Source: Prosthecobacter debontii (lineage in GTDB: Bacteria > Verrucomicrobiota > Verrucomicrobiia > Verrucomicrobiales > Akkermansiaceae). Taken from it: DNA of 64,000 nt. A program made the translations under genes and the position numbers. This document shows, piece by piece, positions 1 through 10,127 of the stretch. Location of the stretch: assembly GCA_945869465.1 (NCBI GenBank), contig CAMBPB010000001.1:113657-177656 (forward strand). The letters are read 5' to 3'. The notes below the pieces were generated by a model. That model saw only the letters and a program-made list of their open reading frames with translations. It had not been told where the DNA came from and searched no databases. Position 1 is the first letter of the stretch, and each line of letters begins with the position of its first letter.

Positions 1-1082
1 CCGGCGCTGCGGGCGCGGCCGATGGTTTCCGGGTCGGAGGTGCCGTGCATGCCGATGCCCGGCTTGCTCAGCCCGTTCCAGATGACGCCCACCGGGCTGT
101 TAGGACCGGCCGGGATGTTGAGCGCATCGTTGCCGCGCTTGCCGGTATCGAGCAGTTGCTGGTCATAGCGCCAGTATGGCAGCTCGACCATGCTGCGGAG
201 CTCCCAGGTGCCGAACTTGATGAACTGCGGCTTGCCAGGAGTGATGGGAAACGAGGCGATGAGCCCGCGGTTCGCACGCGTGACGCGGGTGACTTCCGTT
301 TGACCGGGCTCGGCGACGACGAGGGCGGCCGGAGCGGCCTCGAAGATCCGCGCCTGGTTGATTTTAGTGTCCACCACCACGTGGCGCAGGCTGAGGGCCG
401 GGTCGGCTTCGTGTCTAACTTGTCCGAGTTTCTCGATGTAAAACGGTGTGATGTTAGGAACAATGAGGGAGTCCCGTGCCTTGAGAGTGTTGATCCTCTT
501 GCCGCCGTTGAGGACCGTTAGGTAGGCGACGTCGCAGTGGTAGCGCTCGGACATGAACTCGGCGACGCTGCGGTAGCTCATGCGCCTTTTTTTCGCTTGG
601 AGCGAGCGCTTGGTGGGAAGGTCCGGATCGACCCATTCCTTGACGACATCGGGCACCAGTCCGACCGCAAGCGGATTCGGCACTGCCTTGCGGGCGGCGG
701 TGTTGACCGCCACCCAGTCATCCACCGGATGGCCATTGACTTCATTCCAGGAATAGACGGCCAGCTCGGTGAAACGACCGGGTTTGCCATCGACCAGGCC
801 GGGGCCGAAATTCGCTTCATCGAGGAAAATCTGCAGGCGCACCGCATCGTCGCCGGCGGGTTTGACGTCCAGCGAGCTGGGTGGCGAGACGGTTTCTAGC
901 GGGGCCGCCGGCCCGCCGGAGGCCGGGGCGGGCGCACCGGGGATTGGTTTTGAAACGAGGTCGTCAGCGCCGCCTAACGGCAACGCCTTGAAAACCGGAC
1001 GGGTGGCGGGTTGCACGCCGACCTGCTGGCCGGAAGCGGAAATGGCCGCGGCGAGCACCAGAAGAAATGAAAATCTGAGCAT
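1..1082 (-). CDS. L,D-transpeptidase (YkuD family), partial
   Basis: A secreted enzyme of the family that makes 3-3 cross-links in peptidoglycan or anchors proteins to it. The ATG at 1082 opens a signal peptide (MLRFSFLLVLAAAISASG), followed by a Pro/Ala-rich linker. A LysM-like stretch lies around residues 180-215 (ERYHCDVAYLTVLNGG...). Near the window edge the protein reads HGTSDPETIGRARSAG, which is the catalytic His-Gly-Thr...Ser motif of YkuD enzymes. The catalytic cysteine should come directly after this, so the gene is cut by the window and its 3' end is missing. Family assignment is firm; the substrate is unknown. Confidence 0.87.
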   Translation of the reverse strand, partial: MLRFSFLLVLAAAISASGQQVGVQPATRPVFKALPLGGADDLVSKPIPGAPAPASGGPAAPLETVSPPSSLDVKPAGDDAVRLQIFLDEANFGPGLVDGKPGRFTELAVYSWNEVNGHPVDDWVAVNTAARKAVPNPLAVGLVPDVVKEWVDPDLPTKRSLQAKKRRMSYRSVAEFMSERYHCDVAYLTVLNGGKRINTLKARDSLIVPNITPFYIEKLGQVRHEADPALSLRHVVVDTKINQARIFEAAPAALVVAEPGQTEVTRVTRANRGLIASFPITPGKPQFIKFGTWELRSMVELPYWRYDQQLLDTGKRGNDALNIPAGPNSPVGVIWNGLSKPGIGMHGTSDPETIGRARSA

Positions 1083-1102
1083 GTGAAGAACGTGGCAAGG
1101 AA

Positions 1103-2407
1103 TTATGCTGACGGCAGGGTCGCAAAGGCTTCGAGCCGGCCCGCGATGGTCGGGGGAACCACGGCGCGCACGAGGATATCATCCCCGTCGTAATCCGTCG
1201 AGAGCACCTTTGCCTCGCGGTGGAGCAAGCCAACGAGGTCCGCCCGATGCTGCGGAATGCGGTAATCCCTCCGGCGCACCCGGTCGGCCAAAACCCCGCA
1301 ACACGCTTGGCGCAAATCCTCCATTCCGAGACCGGTGACGGCGGAAATATGCAGCGCTCCGGGAAACTTGCGGTCAAGCACGGCCAACGCCTCGGGATCG
1401 GTGACGAGATCGATTTTGTTGAGCACGGTGATGACTTGCTTCTCCTCCGCGCCGAGTTCCTTGAGCACCTCGAGCGTGGTGTCGTGGAAACGTTCCACTT
1501 CCGGAGCCTGCGCATCCAGCACGTGGATCAGGAAATCAGCGAGCACGGCTTCCTCAAGCGTGGCTTTGAACGCCTCCACCAGGCGGTGCGGCAGGTTTCT
1601 AACAAATCCGACGGTGTCGGTGATGAGCAGCGGCTGGCCATCCGGAAGGTCGATCCGGCGGGTGGTGGTGTCGAGGGTGGCGAAAAGCATGTCCTTGGCC
1701 ATCACGTCGGCGCCGCTGAGGATATTGAGCAGGGACGATTTTCCGGCATTGGTGTAGCCAACGATGGCGGCGTGGGGAGTCTCGTATTTCTCGCGTTCCT
1801 TGCGCTGGGTCTTGCGTTGTTTGCGCACTCCTTCGAGCTCGCGCTTGCAGCGGTCGATGCTCATGTTGGCGAGGCGGCGGTCCACTTCGATTTGTTTTTC
1901 GCCCATTCCGCGCGACGCCCCGCCGCTGGCCCCGCCGCCGGAACCTGCGGATTCGCGGTCGAGGTGGCCCCACATCCGCGCGAGGCGCGGCAGGGCATAT
2001 TGCATGCGGGCGAGCTCGACTTGCAAACGGGCTTCCTTCGTCTGCGCGCGCCGGGCGAAAATATCGAGAATCACCTCCTCGCGGTCGATCACGCAGAGGT
2101 CGGCGAGTTTTTCCCACTCACGTTGCTGGGAAGGGGCCAGGCCGTTGTCGATGACGATCACGTCGCACTCGTGGGCGCGGGCGAGTTCGGCGATTTCCGC
2201 GGCCTTTCCCGTGCCACAGAGGAATTTCTTGTGCATCTCGCGGCAGCGGGGCAGCACGGACTCGACGACCTCGATGGCGAGGGTCTTGACGAGCTCGCCC
2301 AATTCTTCGAGCAGGGATTCCGATTCGGTGGCCTCGCGGGGATCGAAATAAAAGCGCACCAGCAAGGCGCGCTCGACCATTTGAGGTTTTTCTCTGATTT
2401 CAAACAT
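1103..2407 (-). CDS. hflX: GTPase HflX
   Basis: A ribosome-associated GTPase that splits stalled or hibernating ribosomes. The order is an N-terminal HflX domain with the glycine-rich segment SAGSGGGASGGASRGMGEKQ around residue 155, a coiled-coil arm, then the G domain with P-loop GYTNAGKSS (about 218-226), DTVGF (G3) and NKID (G4), and a short C-terminal domain. At 434 residues the length is normal for the family. I chose ATG 2407 (MFEIREK); an in-frame GTG at 2425 would add six residues. The neighbouring genes give no functional link. Confidence 0.93.
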   Translation of the reverse strand: MFEIREKPQMVERALLVRFYFDPREATESESLLEELGELVKTLAIEVVESVLPRCREMHKKFLCGTGKAAEIAELARAHECDVIVIDNGLAPSQQREWEKLADLCVIDREEVILDIFARRAQTKEARLQVELARMQYALPRLARMWGHLDRESAGSGGGASGGASRGMGEKQIEVDRRLANMSIDRCKRELEGVRKQRKTQRKEREKYETPHAAIVGYTNAGKSSLLNILSGADVMAKDMLFATLDTTTRRIDLPDGQPLLITDTVGFVRNLPHRLVEAFKATLEEAVLADFLIHVLDAQAPEVERFHDTTLEVLKELGAEEKQVITVLNKIDLVTDPEALAVLDRKFPGALHISAVTGLGMEDLRQACCGVLADRVRRRDYRIPQHRADLVGLLHREAKVLSTDYDGDDILVRAVVPPTIAGRLEAFATLPSA

Positions 2408-2714
2408 CCGCGAAAGAAGTAGCACCCGAAGCGCCCTGCGGCCATGGGAAATTTCCCCGCCAGCTGCTGACTCGCGAGGATTCCCCCGTCCGCGGGGTCC
2501 GTCCCGGCCACCCTGGATGCCTTCCGGTGGGCGGTGGCTTGCGCGGTGAGGCGCAGTTCGGGGACCGGGCGGTTGACGGCGAGTTTTTCCATCTGGGCGA
2601 TTTCGGGCATCGCGAGTTCGCTCTGATGGTTGTCAGGCGAGGTGGCTTCGCGGTATGGGAACTGACCGAATGGTTTAACTCCCCCGGCGAACGCTCCGCA
2701 AACCTACGCTGACG
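2408..2714. other. Intergenic stretch with a coding-like remnant
   Basis: No gene I can name lies between hflX and cimA. On the minus strand the stretch from about 2700 to 2460 reads as an open frame with GC-rich third positions (for example MPEIAQMEKLAVNRPVPE from 2610), but it has no recognisable domain. It runs on into the hflX start region in another frame. It may be the end of a decayed gene or the 5' leader of hflX. Confidence 0.3.
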
Positions 2715-4292
2715 TCACGGCCGCGCCTTCCTCCGTTGCAGGAAGAGATCGATGCCATCGACCAATGCTAGCCAGCTTGCCTCGATGATGTTTTCGGACA
2801 CGCCGACGGTGCTCCAGATCGAACCGCCATCGGTGGAAACCACCAGCACGCGGGTTTTCGCGGCGCTGGCGTCATGGCCGTCGATGATGCGGACTTTGTA
2901 ATCGACGAGCGAGACGCCGGCAATTTCCGGATAGAATGGCAGCAGTGCCTTGCGCAGCGCGAGATCGAGCGAATTCACCACGCCACGGCCCGCGGCGATG
3001 GCGTGCACTTGGGTGCCGTCCACCGTGAGTTTGACGGTCGCCTCGCAAACGGGCGGATGACCGTCGCTGTAATGGCGGTAGCTGGTGTGGTATTCGTTGA
3101 GGACGAACGGTTTTTGGTGATCGCCGATTTCGCGGCGGATCAGGAGTTCGAGCGTGCCGCCGGCGGCTTCGAACGAGTAGCCGTCGTGTTCGAGTTCCTT
3201 CACGCGCTTGAGGACGGCGGAGGCTTCGTCCGAACCTTTGTTGAGAACCAGGCCGATTTCCTCCGCCTTGATCAGGATGTTCGCCTGGCCGCTGAGTTCC
3301 GAAACCAGGATGTTTTGTTCGTTGCCGACGCTGGTGGGCACGATGTGCTCGTAACTGCGGGCGTTTTTCAGCACCGCGTTGACGTGCATGCCGCCCTTGT
3401 GGGCGAAGGCGGTGCGGCCGACAAACGGGGCGCGGACAAAATGCGGATTGTTGGAAACATCGTCCACAAAATAGGATAGATCGCGAAGTTTCTCCAAGTG
3501 CGGCACCACGGTGAGTCCCATCTTCAGTTGGAGGATCGGGATCACTGACGTTAGATTGCAGTTCCCCGTGCGTTCGCCGTAACCGTTGATGGTGCCTTGG
3601 ATCTGCGAGGCTCCAGCCTTCACAGCGGCGATGGCGTTGGCGATGGCGAGTTCGCAATCGTTGTGGGTGTGGATGCCGAAAGGCGTGCCGGGGATGCGGG
3701 TTCCCACCGCCATGCAGATCTGCATGATCTCCGATGGCAGCGTGCCGCCGTTGGTATCGCAGAGCACCAGGCAGGACGCGCCGCCTTCCGCCGCGGCTTC
3801 GAGCGTGGCCAGTGCGTGTTCGGGGGAATCCTTGTAACCGTCGAAAAAGTGCTCGGCGTCATAGACCACCTCGCGGCCGTTCTTTACCAGGTGGGCCACC
3901 GTGTCCCGGATCATCGCCCGGTTTTCCTCCACCGTGGTGCGCAGGACTTCGATGACCTGCATTTCCCAGCTTTTCCCGAAAATCGTGACGACGGGTGTTT
4001 CTGCTTCCAGCAGCAGGCGCACCTGCGCGTCGTCCTCCACCGCCACGTCGGCGCGGCGGGTGGATCCGAACGCGGCGAGTTTGGCGTGTTTGAGGTTCAG
4101 GTTTTTAGCTTCGCGGAAAAACTCCACATCCTTCGGGTTCGAACCCGGCCAACCGCCCTCGATGTAGTCGATGCCAAAGGCGTCGAGCCGCTGGGCGATC
4201 CGCAGTTTGTCGAGGCCGGACAATTGGAAGCCTTCGCCCTGGGTGCCGTCACGCAGGGTGGTGTCGTAGAGAAATACAGGTTTGGCGCTCAT
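2715..4292 (-). CDS. cimA: (R)-citramalate synthase
   Basis: Condenses acetyl-CoA with pyruvate to citramalate, the threonine-independent entry to isoleucine synthesis. The N-terminal HMG-CoA-lyase-type TIM barrel begins YDTTLRDGTQGEGF and contains the metal-binding HTHND motif and the GYGERTGN segment typical of the LeuA/CimA group. The C-terminal 130 residues form the LeuA-type allosteric domain, where isoleucine normally inhibits. ATG 4292 (MSAKPVFLYD) fits the family start; the open frame extends 36 codons further upstream without support. The length of 525 residues is normal for the long CimA type. 2-Isopropylmalate synthase is the alternative, but the sequence follows CimA better. Confidence 0.9.
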   Translation of the reverse strand: MSAKPVFLYDTTLRDGTQGEGFQLSGLDKLRIAQRLDAFGIDYIEGGWPGSNPKDVEFFREAKNLNLKHAKLAAFGSTRRADVAVEDDAQVRLLLEAETPVVTIFGKSWEMQVIEVLRTTVEENRAMIRDTVAHLVKNGREVVYDAEHFFDGYKDSPEHALATLEAAAEGGASCLVLCDTNGGTLPSEIMQICMAVGTRIPGTPFGIHTHNDCELAIANAIAAVKAGASQIQGTINGYGERTGNCNLTSVIPILQLKMGLTVVPHLEKLRDLSYFVDDVSNNPHFVRAPFVGRTAFAHKGGMHVNAVLKNARSYEHIVPTSVGNEQNILVSELSGQANILIKAEEIGLVLNKGSDEASAVLKRVKELEHDGYSFEAAGGTLELLIRREIGDHQKPFVLNEYHTSYRHYSDGHPPVCEATVKLTVDGTQVHAIAAGRGVVNSLDLALRKALLPFYPEIAGVSLVDYKVRIIDGHDASAAKTRVLVVSTDGGSIWSTVGVSENIIEASWLALVDGIDLFLQRRKARP

Positions 4293-4459
4293 CGCTGGGG
4301 GCGCGCAAGCTAGGGTGAGATGGTCCGATGGGCAAGTGGGAAGAAACTCGCGGTGCCCGGCCCTACCTGCCGCAAGCGTGGCGGATCGAACTCTCGACAA
4401 CCTTGGAGTTTGGATTTCCGCTTGCCTCGGACGGCGGATTGGGAAACGGGCATGGATCC

Positions 4460-4900
4460 ATGCAGCCGATTCTCGAGGACTATTTCAAACAGGACCCGGT
4501 CACCTGCGCCCGCGGCTTGATCGGTTGCCATTTTGTCTGGCACGGCTGCGTCGGACGCAGCGTGGAAACCGAGGCCTACGATTCCGTGGATGATCCGGCC
4601 TAACTGATGCGCGGGCGGCGGCAGGGCGTGCAGGATTCTCTGTTAGGTGCCGGACCGGACCGGCTGACGCGGGCATTCGGCATCAATACCTCGAACCAAG
4701 CCCGCGTGACGGGCGCGGAAAACCATTCGATGCAACTGCCTCAGTCCTTGCGGACCGAGGGCAAAGTACTGCGGCCGGTGCTCACGATCGGGTCCGGAAA
4801 GGCACCGGAGTTTCCCGCGATCCAAGCGGCGGGACCGCTGCGCCTGCCGGTGCCGGCCTCCAGCCTGGTGGTTTATGAAGCGGTATCGGCGGGCGGTTAA
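4460..4900 (+). pseudogene. Decayed 3-methyladenine DNA glycosylase (AAG/MPG family)
   Basis: The first part from ATG 4460 matches the start of AAG-type glycosylases (DYFKQDPVTCARGLIGCHF, then GRSVETEAYDSVDDPA). It stops at TAA 4601-4603. The same frame resumes at once with RGRRQGV and GAGPDRLTRAFGI, which match the C-terminal part of the family. The central section with the conserved catalytic-site residues is missing, so an internal deletion of a few hundred bases plus a stop codon has destroyed the gene. An active base-excision enzyme is not expected from this locus. Confidence 0.75.
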
Positions 4901-5104
4901 TAAGAGAGTGCTGCCAGGGAATCCGCGGCAAGCCCGGACAAACTACCGTTGCTCCGATCAAGGCCTGGCGGGATTCGCCTGCCGAACCTCCACGGCCCCT
5001 GACAGCCCGGAGAGACAAGCCCAAGCGGTGGTTTTCCGCAACGCCTTTTTTCCGCAAGCGCACGCGCCCTGCGTGCAACGAGGCGGCTCGCGGACCATCG
5101 ATTT

Positions 5105-5818
5105 TCAGGCAAACTCGTATCTTAGCGCCGAGAGGCAGAAAAGTGTGGCGGTCTCGACGCGGAGGACGATGGAGCCGAGCGAAACGGGGAGGAAACCGGC
5201 AGCCAGGGCGGCGCTGGTTTCAGCGGTGGAGAAATCTCCTTCCGGGCCGACTAACAAGGTGGCGGAGGTGGTGCCGGGATAGGCGTGGAGGACTTCGCGC
5301 AGGGGCTTGCAACCGGGGGCGAGGGAGGCGATGATTTTCAGTCCGGCGGCTTCCGATTGAGTGGCGAGCCAACGCTCGAAAAGGAGGCAATCGGCGATGT
5401 GCGGCAGGGTGTCCTGGCCGCACTGTTTGCAGGCTTCCAAGGCGTTGCGACGCCACTTGTCGGACTTTCCCTCACCCGGCTGGACGATGGTGTGACGAGT
5501 GACCAGCGGCTGGATGGTGGCAATGCCGAGTTCAACCGCTTTCTGGACGATGAGGTCCATGTTTTTGCCCTTCGGGATGGCCTGCGCCAAAGTGATGACA
5601 GGCAGCGGCGGCGGCGGGGATTGGGCTGCGGCGAGTTTCAGGGAAACGTGGTCGCGTGAAACAGTTAGAACCGCGGCTGCCGCGCGGCGGCCGCGGCCAT
5701 CGAAGACGGTGATTTTTTCTCCGGGCTTGATGCGCAGGACCTGCGAGAGATGGCGCGCCTCGTCACCGGTTAGAGAGCCGGTGTGCCAGTCTGCCGGAGG
5801 GAGGTGGAAGCGGGCCAT
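5105..5818 (-). CDS. rsmE: 16S rRNA (uracil1498-N3)-methyltransferase
   Basis: Methylates U1498 of 16S rRNA using S-adenosylmethionine. The N-terminal PUA-like part is followed by a SPOUT domain with a trefoil knot. The knot signature is clear near the C-terminus: LLVGPEGDFS, then LGSIVLRVETA. ATG 5818 (MARFHLPP) gives 237 residues, usual for RsmE. The gene lies 16 bp downstream of dnaJ on the same strand, so it is probably cotranscribed with grpE and dnaJ. A similar grpE/dnaJ/rsmE order is seen in other bacteria. Confidence 0.93.
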   Translation of the reverse strand: MARFHLPPADWHTGSLTGDEARHLSQVLRIKPGEKITVFDGRGRRAAAAVLTVSRDHVSLKLAAAQSPPPPLPVITLAQAIPKGKNMDLIVQKAVELGIATIQPLVTRHTIVQPGEGKSDKWRRNALEACKQCGQDTLPHIADCLLFERWLATQSEAAGLKIIASLAPGCKPLREVLHAYPGTTSATLLVGPEGDFSTAETSAALAAGFLPVSLGSIVLRVETATLFCLSALRYEFA

Positions 5819-5834
5819 GGGAGAGGAGTCTTTT

Positions 5835-6974
5835 TTATAAATCAAAAAACCTCTTCGCTTTGTGGAAAAACCCTTGCTGCATCGGGGAGTTGTGATTGCC
5901 GATGGATTCGGAAAAGGCGCGGAGTTTTTCCTGTTGGTCGTGGCTGAGTTTGGTGGGGACTTCGACCTGCACGCGAACGTTGAGATCGCCGCGGCGGCCG
6001 TTGGTGAGCGATGGCATGCCTTTTTCGCGGAGCCGGAAAACGGTGCCGCCCTGGCTGCCCGGGGGGATTTTGATCGAGGACTGTCCGTCCAGTGTGGGAA
6101 CCTTGAGTTCGCCACCGAGGGCCGCCACCGAGAAAGGCAGGGGAACTTCACAGAAGAGATCGGCGTCGTCGCGTTGGAATACGTCGTGATCGCGGACATG
6201 CAGGAACACATAGAGATCCCCCGGAGCGCCGCCGCGCACGCCGGCGTCACCGTTTCCAGAGGATCGCAGGCGGGTGCCGGTATCGACGCCGGCGGGGATG
6301 CGGAGCTTGATGCGGCTGTCCCGTTGGACTCGGCCCTCGCCTTTGCAACCGCTGCAGGGATCGGAGATGGTTTCGCCAGCACCGCGGCATTCGGGGCAGG
6401 TCGATTGTTGAATGAAGATGCCGGCTTGGCGGGCGACCACGCCGCGGCCGCCGCAGGACGTGCAAACCCTGACTCCGCCGGAGCCTTTGGTGCCTTTGGA
6501 ACCACAGGCTTCACAGGGAACGTAGCGTTCGATTTCGAGTTCTTTCTCGACGCCATGCGCGGATTCTTCGAGTGAAATTTCCAGATCGTAGCGGAGATCG
6601 CTGCCGCGTTGTTTGCCGGATGCCTTGCGGCGCGAACCCCCACCACCGAAGAACTCCTCGAATCCGCCGCCGAAAGCGCCGCCGAAGACTTGTGAGAAAA
6701 GGTCCATCGGATCGTGGAAACCGCCGCCGGGGCGTCCGCCGCCATTGGTGAAGGCGGCATGGCCGTAGCGGTCATAGGCGGCGCGTTTGTCGGCATCGCT
6801 GAGCGCTTCGTAGGCTTCGCCGAGTTCCTTGAACTTGTCCTCGGCGGTGTGGTCGCCCGGATTTTTGTCCGGATGGAACTTCACCGCGAGTTTGCGGTAG
6901 GCTTTTTTGATTTCGTCGGCACCTGCGTCCCGGGAGACGCCGAGAATTTCGTAATAATCGCGTTTGTCCGGCAT
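5835..6974 (-). CDS. dnaJ: Chaperone DnaJ
   Basis: Hsp40 co-chaperone that delivers substrates to DnaK and stimulates its ATPase. The J domain starts [20 protein letters not shown] with the essential HPD at about residue 35. A Gly/Phe-rich linker follows, then four zinc-finger CxxCxGxG-type repeats ([32 protein letters not shown]), then the C-terminal substrate-binding domains. At 379 residues it is full length. It starts 4 bp after the end of grpE, so the two are clearly translated from one message. No dnaK is present in the window. Confidence 0.97.
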   Translation of the reverse strand: MPDKRDYYEILGVSRDAGADEIKKAYRKLAVKFHPDKNPGDHTAEDKFKELGEAYEALSDADKRAAYDRYGHAAFTNGGGRPGGGFHDPMDLFSQVFGGAFGGGFEEFFGGGGSRRKASGKQRGSDLRYDLEISLEESAHGVEKELEIERYVPCEACGSKGTKGSGGVRVCTSCGGRGVVARQAGIFIQQSTCPECRGAGETISDPCSGCKGEGRVQRDSRIKLRIPAGVDTGTRLRSSGNGDAGVRGGAPGDLYVFLHVRDHDVFQRDDADLFCEVPLPFSVAALGGELKVPTLDGQSSIKIPPGSQGGTVFRLREKGMPSLTNGRRGDLNVRVQVEVPTKLSHDQQEKLRAFSESIGNHNSPMQQGFFHKAKRFFDL

Positions 6975-6978
6975 GGAA

Positions 6979-7560
6979 TTAAGCGGCGCCTCCTTCCGTC
7001 GGAAGCGGGACTTTGGAGACCACCACGCCTGCGGGGCGGAGCAGTCGGTCGCGGAGTTTGAAGCCGCGGCGGGTCACCCGCAGAATCCGGCCTTCCTCGC
7101 CGGCGGCGCATTCCTCCTCCGCCACCGCGTCATGCCGATTGGGGTCGAATTTTCCGGTCGTCGGAATTTCCTCAACCCCTTGGGAGGCGAGGAATTCGCT
7201 GAGTTGGCGGCGGACCATGTCCATGCCGATGTAGATCATTGACGAAGTGTCTTGGGAGGCGGCCTGCATGCCCATTTCGAAGTTGTCGATGACCGGGAGG
7301 AGTTCTTCGAGCAGGCGTTGGTTGGCATAGCGGATGGCTTCCTCGCGTTCGCGGGCGGTGCGTTTGCGGAGGTTGTCCATTTCCGCAGCCGTGCGCAGGG
7401 AAATTTCCTTCCATTTGGCGGCCTCGGCTTCGAGTTCTTCCCATGGATCGAGAGTGGCGGCGGCGCAGTCCGGGGTCGCGGTCATGCCGGGATTCTCTTC
7501 CGGAGATTCGGCCGGAGATTCAGGTGCGGGTGCGGCGGGAGGATCGGTGTCAGCTTGCAT
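6979..7560 (-). CDS. grpE: Nucleotide exchange factor GrpE
   Basis: Releases ADP from DnaK. An acidic, Pro/Ala-rich N-terminus is followed by the long helix ([20 protein letters not shown], then NLRKR) and the beta-domain with [13 protein letters not shown] and [10 protein letters not shown], all typical of GrpE. ATG 7560 (MQADTDPP) gives 193 residues; the frame extends upstream but lacks support. The gene heads the grpE-dnaJ-rsmE cluster. A sigma70-like promoter lies just upstream at 7569-7596. I see no CIRCE operator, so HrcA control is not indicated by the sequence. Confidence 0.95.
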   Translation of the reverse strand: MQADTDPPAAPAPESPAESPEENPGMTATPDCAAATLDPWEELEAEAAKWKEISLRTAAEMDNLRKRTAREREEAIRYANQRLLEELLPVIDNFEMGMQAASQDTSSMIYIGMDMVRRQLSEFLASQGVEEIPTTGKFDPNRHDAVAEEECAAGEEGRILRVTRRGFKLRDRLLRPAGVVVSKVPLPTEGGAA

Positions 7561-7568
7561 CGCGGAAA

Positions 7569-7596
7569 CCTGTATTCGCAAAGCCCCCCGCGTCAA
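7569..7596 (-). promoter_or_regulatory. Putative sigma70 promoter of grpE-dnaJ
   Basis: On the minus strand TTGACG (7596-7591) and TACAGG (7574-7569) are separated by 16 bases and end 8 bases before the grpE ATG. The leader would be very short or absent. Pattern-based only. Confidence 0.4.
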
Positions 7597-7650
7597 CCCT
7601 AGGCGCAGGATTCGCGGCACCCATCCGCGGAATCCATACAAAGGTACAAA

Positions 7651-7661
7651 GGGACTGTCCC
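7651..7661. repeat. Palindrome upstream of the RAYT gene
   Basis: GGGACTGTCCC is a perfect 5+5 inverted repeat around one base. It sits 43 bp before the transposase start. Short palindromes of this kind are the usual targets of RAYT transposases, so it may be a REP-like element belonging to the downstream gene. Confidence 0.4.
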
Positions 7662-7704
7662 GATATCTGATTTTTTAGTTGCGGTGGTGGGGATTTCTGT
7701 GGTG

Positions 7705-8808
7705 ATGTCGGGCATGAGACGCGCACGCTGGTTGGCGGGATGGAGGAACTCGACGATGAAGCCGGTCATTTACCACTGCATCAGCCGGGTGGTGGAGCGG
7801 CGCTTTGCGTTTGGCGGGACGGACAAGGAGAAGTTCCGGACGTTTATGCGGATGTATGAGAGTTTTTCGGGCTGCCGGGTTCTTTCTTACTGTCTGATGT
7901 GCAATCACATCCATCTTTTGCTTGAGGTTCCGCCGATGCCGGAGGGCGGGTTATCGGATGAGGAATTGCTGTGCCGGTTGAGGGCGCTTTGCAACGAGGT
8001 GCTTGTGGCGGAAGTGGCTAAGGAACTGGCGGAGGCACGGGCGAAGGTGCGGGATGGCCTGGCGGGGGTGGACAAGGTGGCGGAGATTCACGGCCGCGTC
8101 ACCTACCGGATGCATGATCTCGGGGAATTCATGAAGGGTTTGATGGGGCGCTTCACGCAATGGTTCAATCGAAACCACGAGCGGACAGGAAACCTGTGGG
8201 AAGACCGGTTCAAGAGCGTGATCGTGGAGGACGGAGTGGCGGCGAAAACGATGGCGGCCTATATTGATTTGAATCCGGTGCGCGCCGGCATGGTGAGGGA
8301 TCCGGCGGAGTATCGCTGGAGCAGTTATGGCGAGGCGATCGGGGGGGGGGGCAAGGGGAACGGGAAGAAAGCGCGTGCCGGACTGGTGCGCGCGCTGCGG
8401 GCGCACAAGGGAGTGGAGGCGGATGCCGCGTTTTGGAAAGACGAGGTGGCTCCGGAGTATCGAAAGATTTTAATGGCTGGAGCTGTGGAAACGACCCGCG
8501 AAGATGTGGCTCGCGGTGGGAGGCGGACGATCAAAACCACAAGGAAGGGGAATACAGCCGTGGAGACGGAACGGGAAAAGGTGAACACGGGAGAGATTCC
8601 AATCGGGAAGATTCTGGGATGCCGGGTGAGGTATTTTACGGACGGGGCGGTGATCGGCAGCCGGAATTTTGTGAACGAGGCATTCGCCAGCGCGCGGGAC
8701 CGTTTCGGGCAGAAGCGGAAGGACGGGGCGCGGCGAATGCGCGGCGCCGCAGCGTCCGAATCGGGAGCATTGTGGAGTCTGAGGGATCTGAAAAAGGGAA
8801 TCGAATAG
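7705..8808 (+). CDS. REP-associated tyrosine transposase (RAYT), IS200-like fold
   Basis: A Y1-type HUH nuclease that cuts single-stranded DNA at palindromic repeats. The HUH motif is in [13 protein letters not shown] (around residue 75). The conserved tyrosine region is [17 protein letters not shown], followed by YRWSSYGEA. The C-terminal third ([18 protein letters not shown]) is an extension typical of one large RAYT subfamily. I prefer ATG 7705, though the frame is open from 7684. It lies alone, not as an insertion sequence, 53 bp before dapL. It is a different subfamily from the RAYT found inside ispG. Confidence 0.85.
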   Translation: MSGMRRARWLAGWRNSTMKPVIYHCISRVVERRFAFGGTDKEKFRTFMRMYESFSGCRVLSYCLMCNHIHLLLEVPPMPEGGLSDEELLCRLRALCNEVLVAEVAKELAEARAKVRDGLAGVDKVAEIHGRVTYRMHDLGEFMKGLMGRFTQWFNRNHERTGNLWEDRFKSVIVEDGVAAKTMAAYIDLNPVRAGMVRDPAEYRWSSYGEAIGGGGKGNGKKARAGLVRALRAHKGVEADAAFWKDEVAPEYRKILMAGAVETTREDVARGGRRTIKTTRKGNTAVETEREKVNTGEIPIGKILGCRVRYFTDGAVIGSRNFVNEAFASARDRFGQKRKDGARRMRGAAASESGALWSLRDLKKGIE

Positions 8809-8861
8809 TAGCTTCTCCGTCCTTGCGCGATCCGCCACCGGCCGCTAAAGCCTCCGCCGCC

Positions 8862-10094
8862 ATGGCCGCCATCAACTCGAATTTTCTCAAACTCAAAGCC
8901 GGATACCTGTTCCCCGAAATCGCCCGTAGGGTGAAGACCTACAGTGACGCGAACCCCGATAAAGCCGCGCGCATCATCCGCTGCGGCATTGGCGATGTCA
9001 CCGAGCCGCTGCCACCAGCAGTGGTCAAGGCGATGCATGAAGGCGTCGATGAAATGGCCAGCCGCGAGACGTTCAAGGGCTACGGTCCGGAGCAGGGTTA
9101 CGAGTTCCTGCGCCAGGCGATCGTGGACAACCAGTTTGCCGGGCTCGGCATCTCCGCCGACGAGGTATTCATTTCCGACGGTTCAAAATGTGACACTGGC
9201 AACATCCTCGACATCTTCGGGAAGGGCAACACCATCGCCATCACCGATCCGGTCTATCCGGTTTACGTCGATACCAACGTGATGGCCGGCAATACCGGCG
9301 AAGCAGACGAAAAAGGAGCCTACGCCGGTTTGCTCTATCTTCCCTGCAATGCGGCCAACCATTTTGTCGCCGACGTCCCCGAGCGGAAGGCGGACATCAT
9401 CTATCTCTGCTTTCCTAACAATCCTACCGGCGCGGTGGCCACCCGTCCGCAGCTTGAGGCATGGGTGAGATACGCGAAGGAAAACGAAGCCGTCATTCTC
9501 TTCGACGCCGCCTACGAGGCCTTCATCCAGGATCCGGCGATTCCGCGGTCGATCTTTGAGATCGAAGGTGCCCGCGATTGCGCCATCGAGTTCCGTTCGT
9601 TCTCTAAAAACGGAGGTTTCACCGGTGTCCGTTGCGCCTATGTCGTCATTCCGAAAACCGTCACCGGCCAGGCTGACGACGGCAGCCGAGTCCCGCTCCA
9701 TCAGTTATGGAGCCGCCGCCACAGCACCAAGTTCAATGGCGCCAGCTACCCCGTGCAGAAAGCCGCCGCTGCGGTTTTTTCCGCGGAGGGAAAACAACAG
9801 GTGGCCGCGCTCATCGGGCACTATATGGGCAACGCCAAGCTTCTCCGCGAAGCCGCTGCCGCCGCCGGACTGCCGGTGTTCGGCGGTGAGAACGCCCCCT
9901 ATGTCTGGGTCGGTTGTCCGGCGGGTCTGAGTTCGTGGGACATGTTTGACAAGATGCTGGGTGAGGCGCAGGTGGTGATCACTCCCGGCTCGGGTTTCGG
10001 CTCCGGCGGCGAAAGTTATTTCCGCATTTCCGCGTTTAACTCCCGTGCCAACGTCGAGGAAGTCTGCCGCCGTTTGAATTCACTGATGGCGTAG
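8862..10094 (+). CDS. dapL: LL-diaminopimelate aminotransferase
   Basis: A PLP enzyme that converts tetrahydrodipicolinate directly to LL-diaminopimelate, bypassing the succinylase or acetylase route to lysine and peptidoglycan precursors. Marks include the start [20 protein letters not shown], the [10 protein letters not shown] motif, [25 protein letters not shown] and the PLP lysine in [20 protein letters not shown] 8862 gives 410 residues, the usual DapL length. The frame stays open upstream through the RAYT region only by chance. DapL is characteristic of plants, Chlamydiae and Verrucomicrobia, which supports the proposed taxonomy. Confidence 0.95.
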   Translation: MAAINSNFLKLKAGYLFPEIARRVKTYSDANPDKAARIIRCGIGDVTEPLPPAVVKAMHEGVDEMASRETFKGYGPEQGYEFLRQAIVDNQFAGLGISADEVFISDGSKCDTGNILDIFGKGNTIAITDPVYPVYVDTNVMAGNTGEADEKGAYAGLLYLPCNAANHFVADVPERKADIIYLCFPNNPTGAVATRPQLEAWVRYAKENEAVILFDAAYEAFIQDPAIPRSIFEIEGARDCAIEFRSFSKNGGFTGVRCAYVVIPKTVTGQADDGSRVPLHQLWSRRHSTKFNGASYPVQKAAAAVFSAEGKQQVAALIGHYMGNAKLLREAAAAAGLPVFGGENAPYVWVGCPAGLSSWDMFDKMLGEAQVVITPGSGFGSGGESYFRISAFNSRANVEEVCRRLNSLMA

Positions 10095-10127
10095 AACACC
10101 CGACCCGCCCCCCTGGACTCGACCCTC

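Noticed and set aside
1220..2422. 400-residue plus-strand frame opposite hflX.
   Set aside because: Antisense mirror of a conserved GTPase; no recognisable motif.
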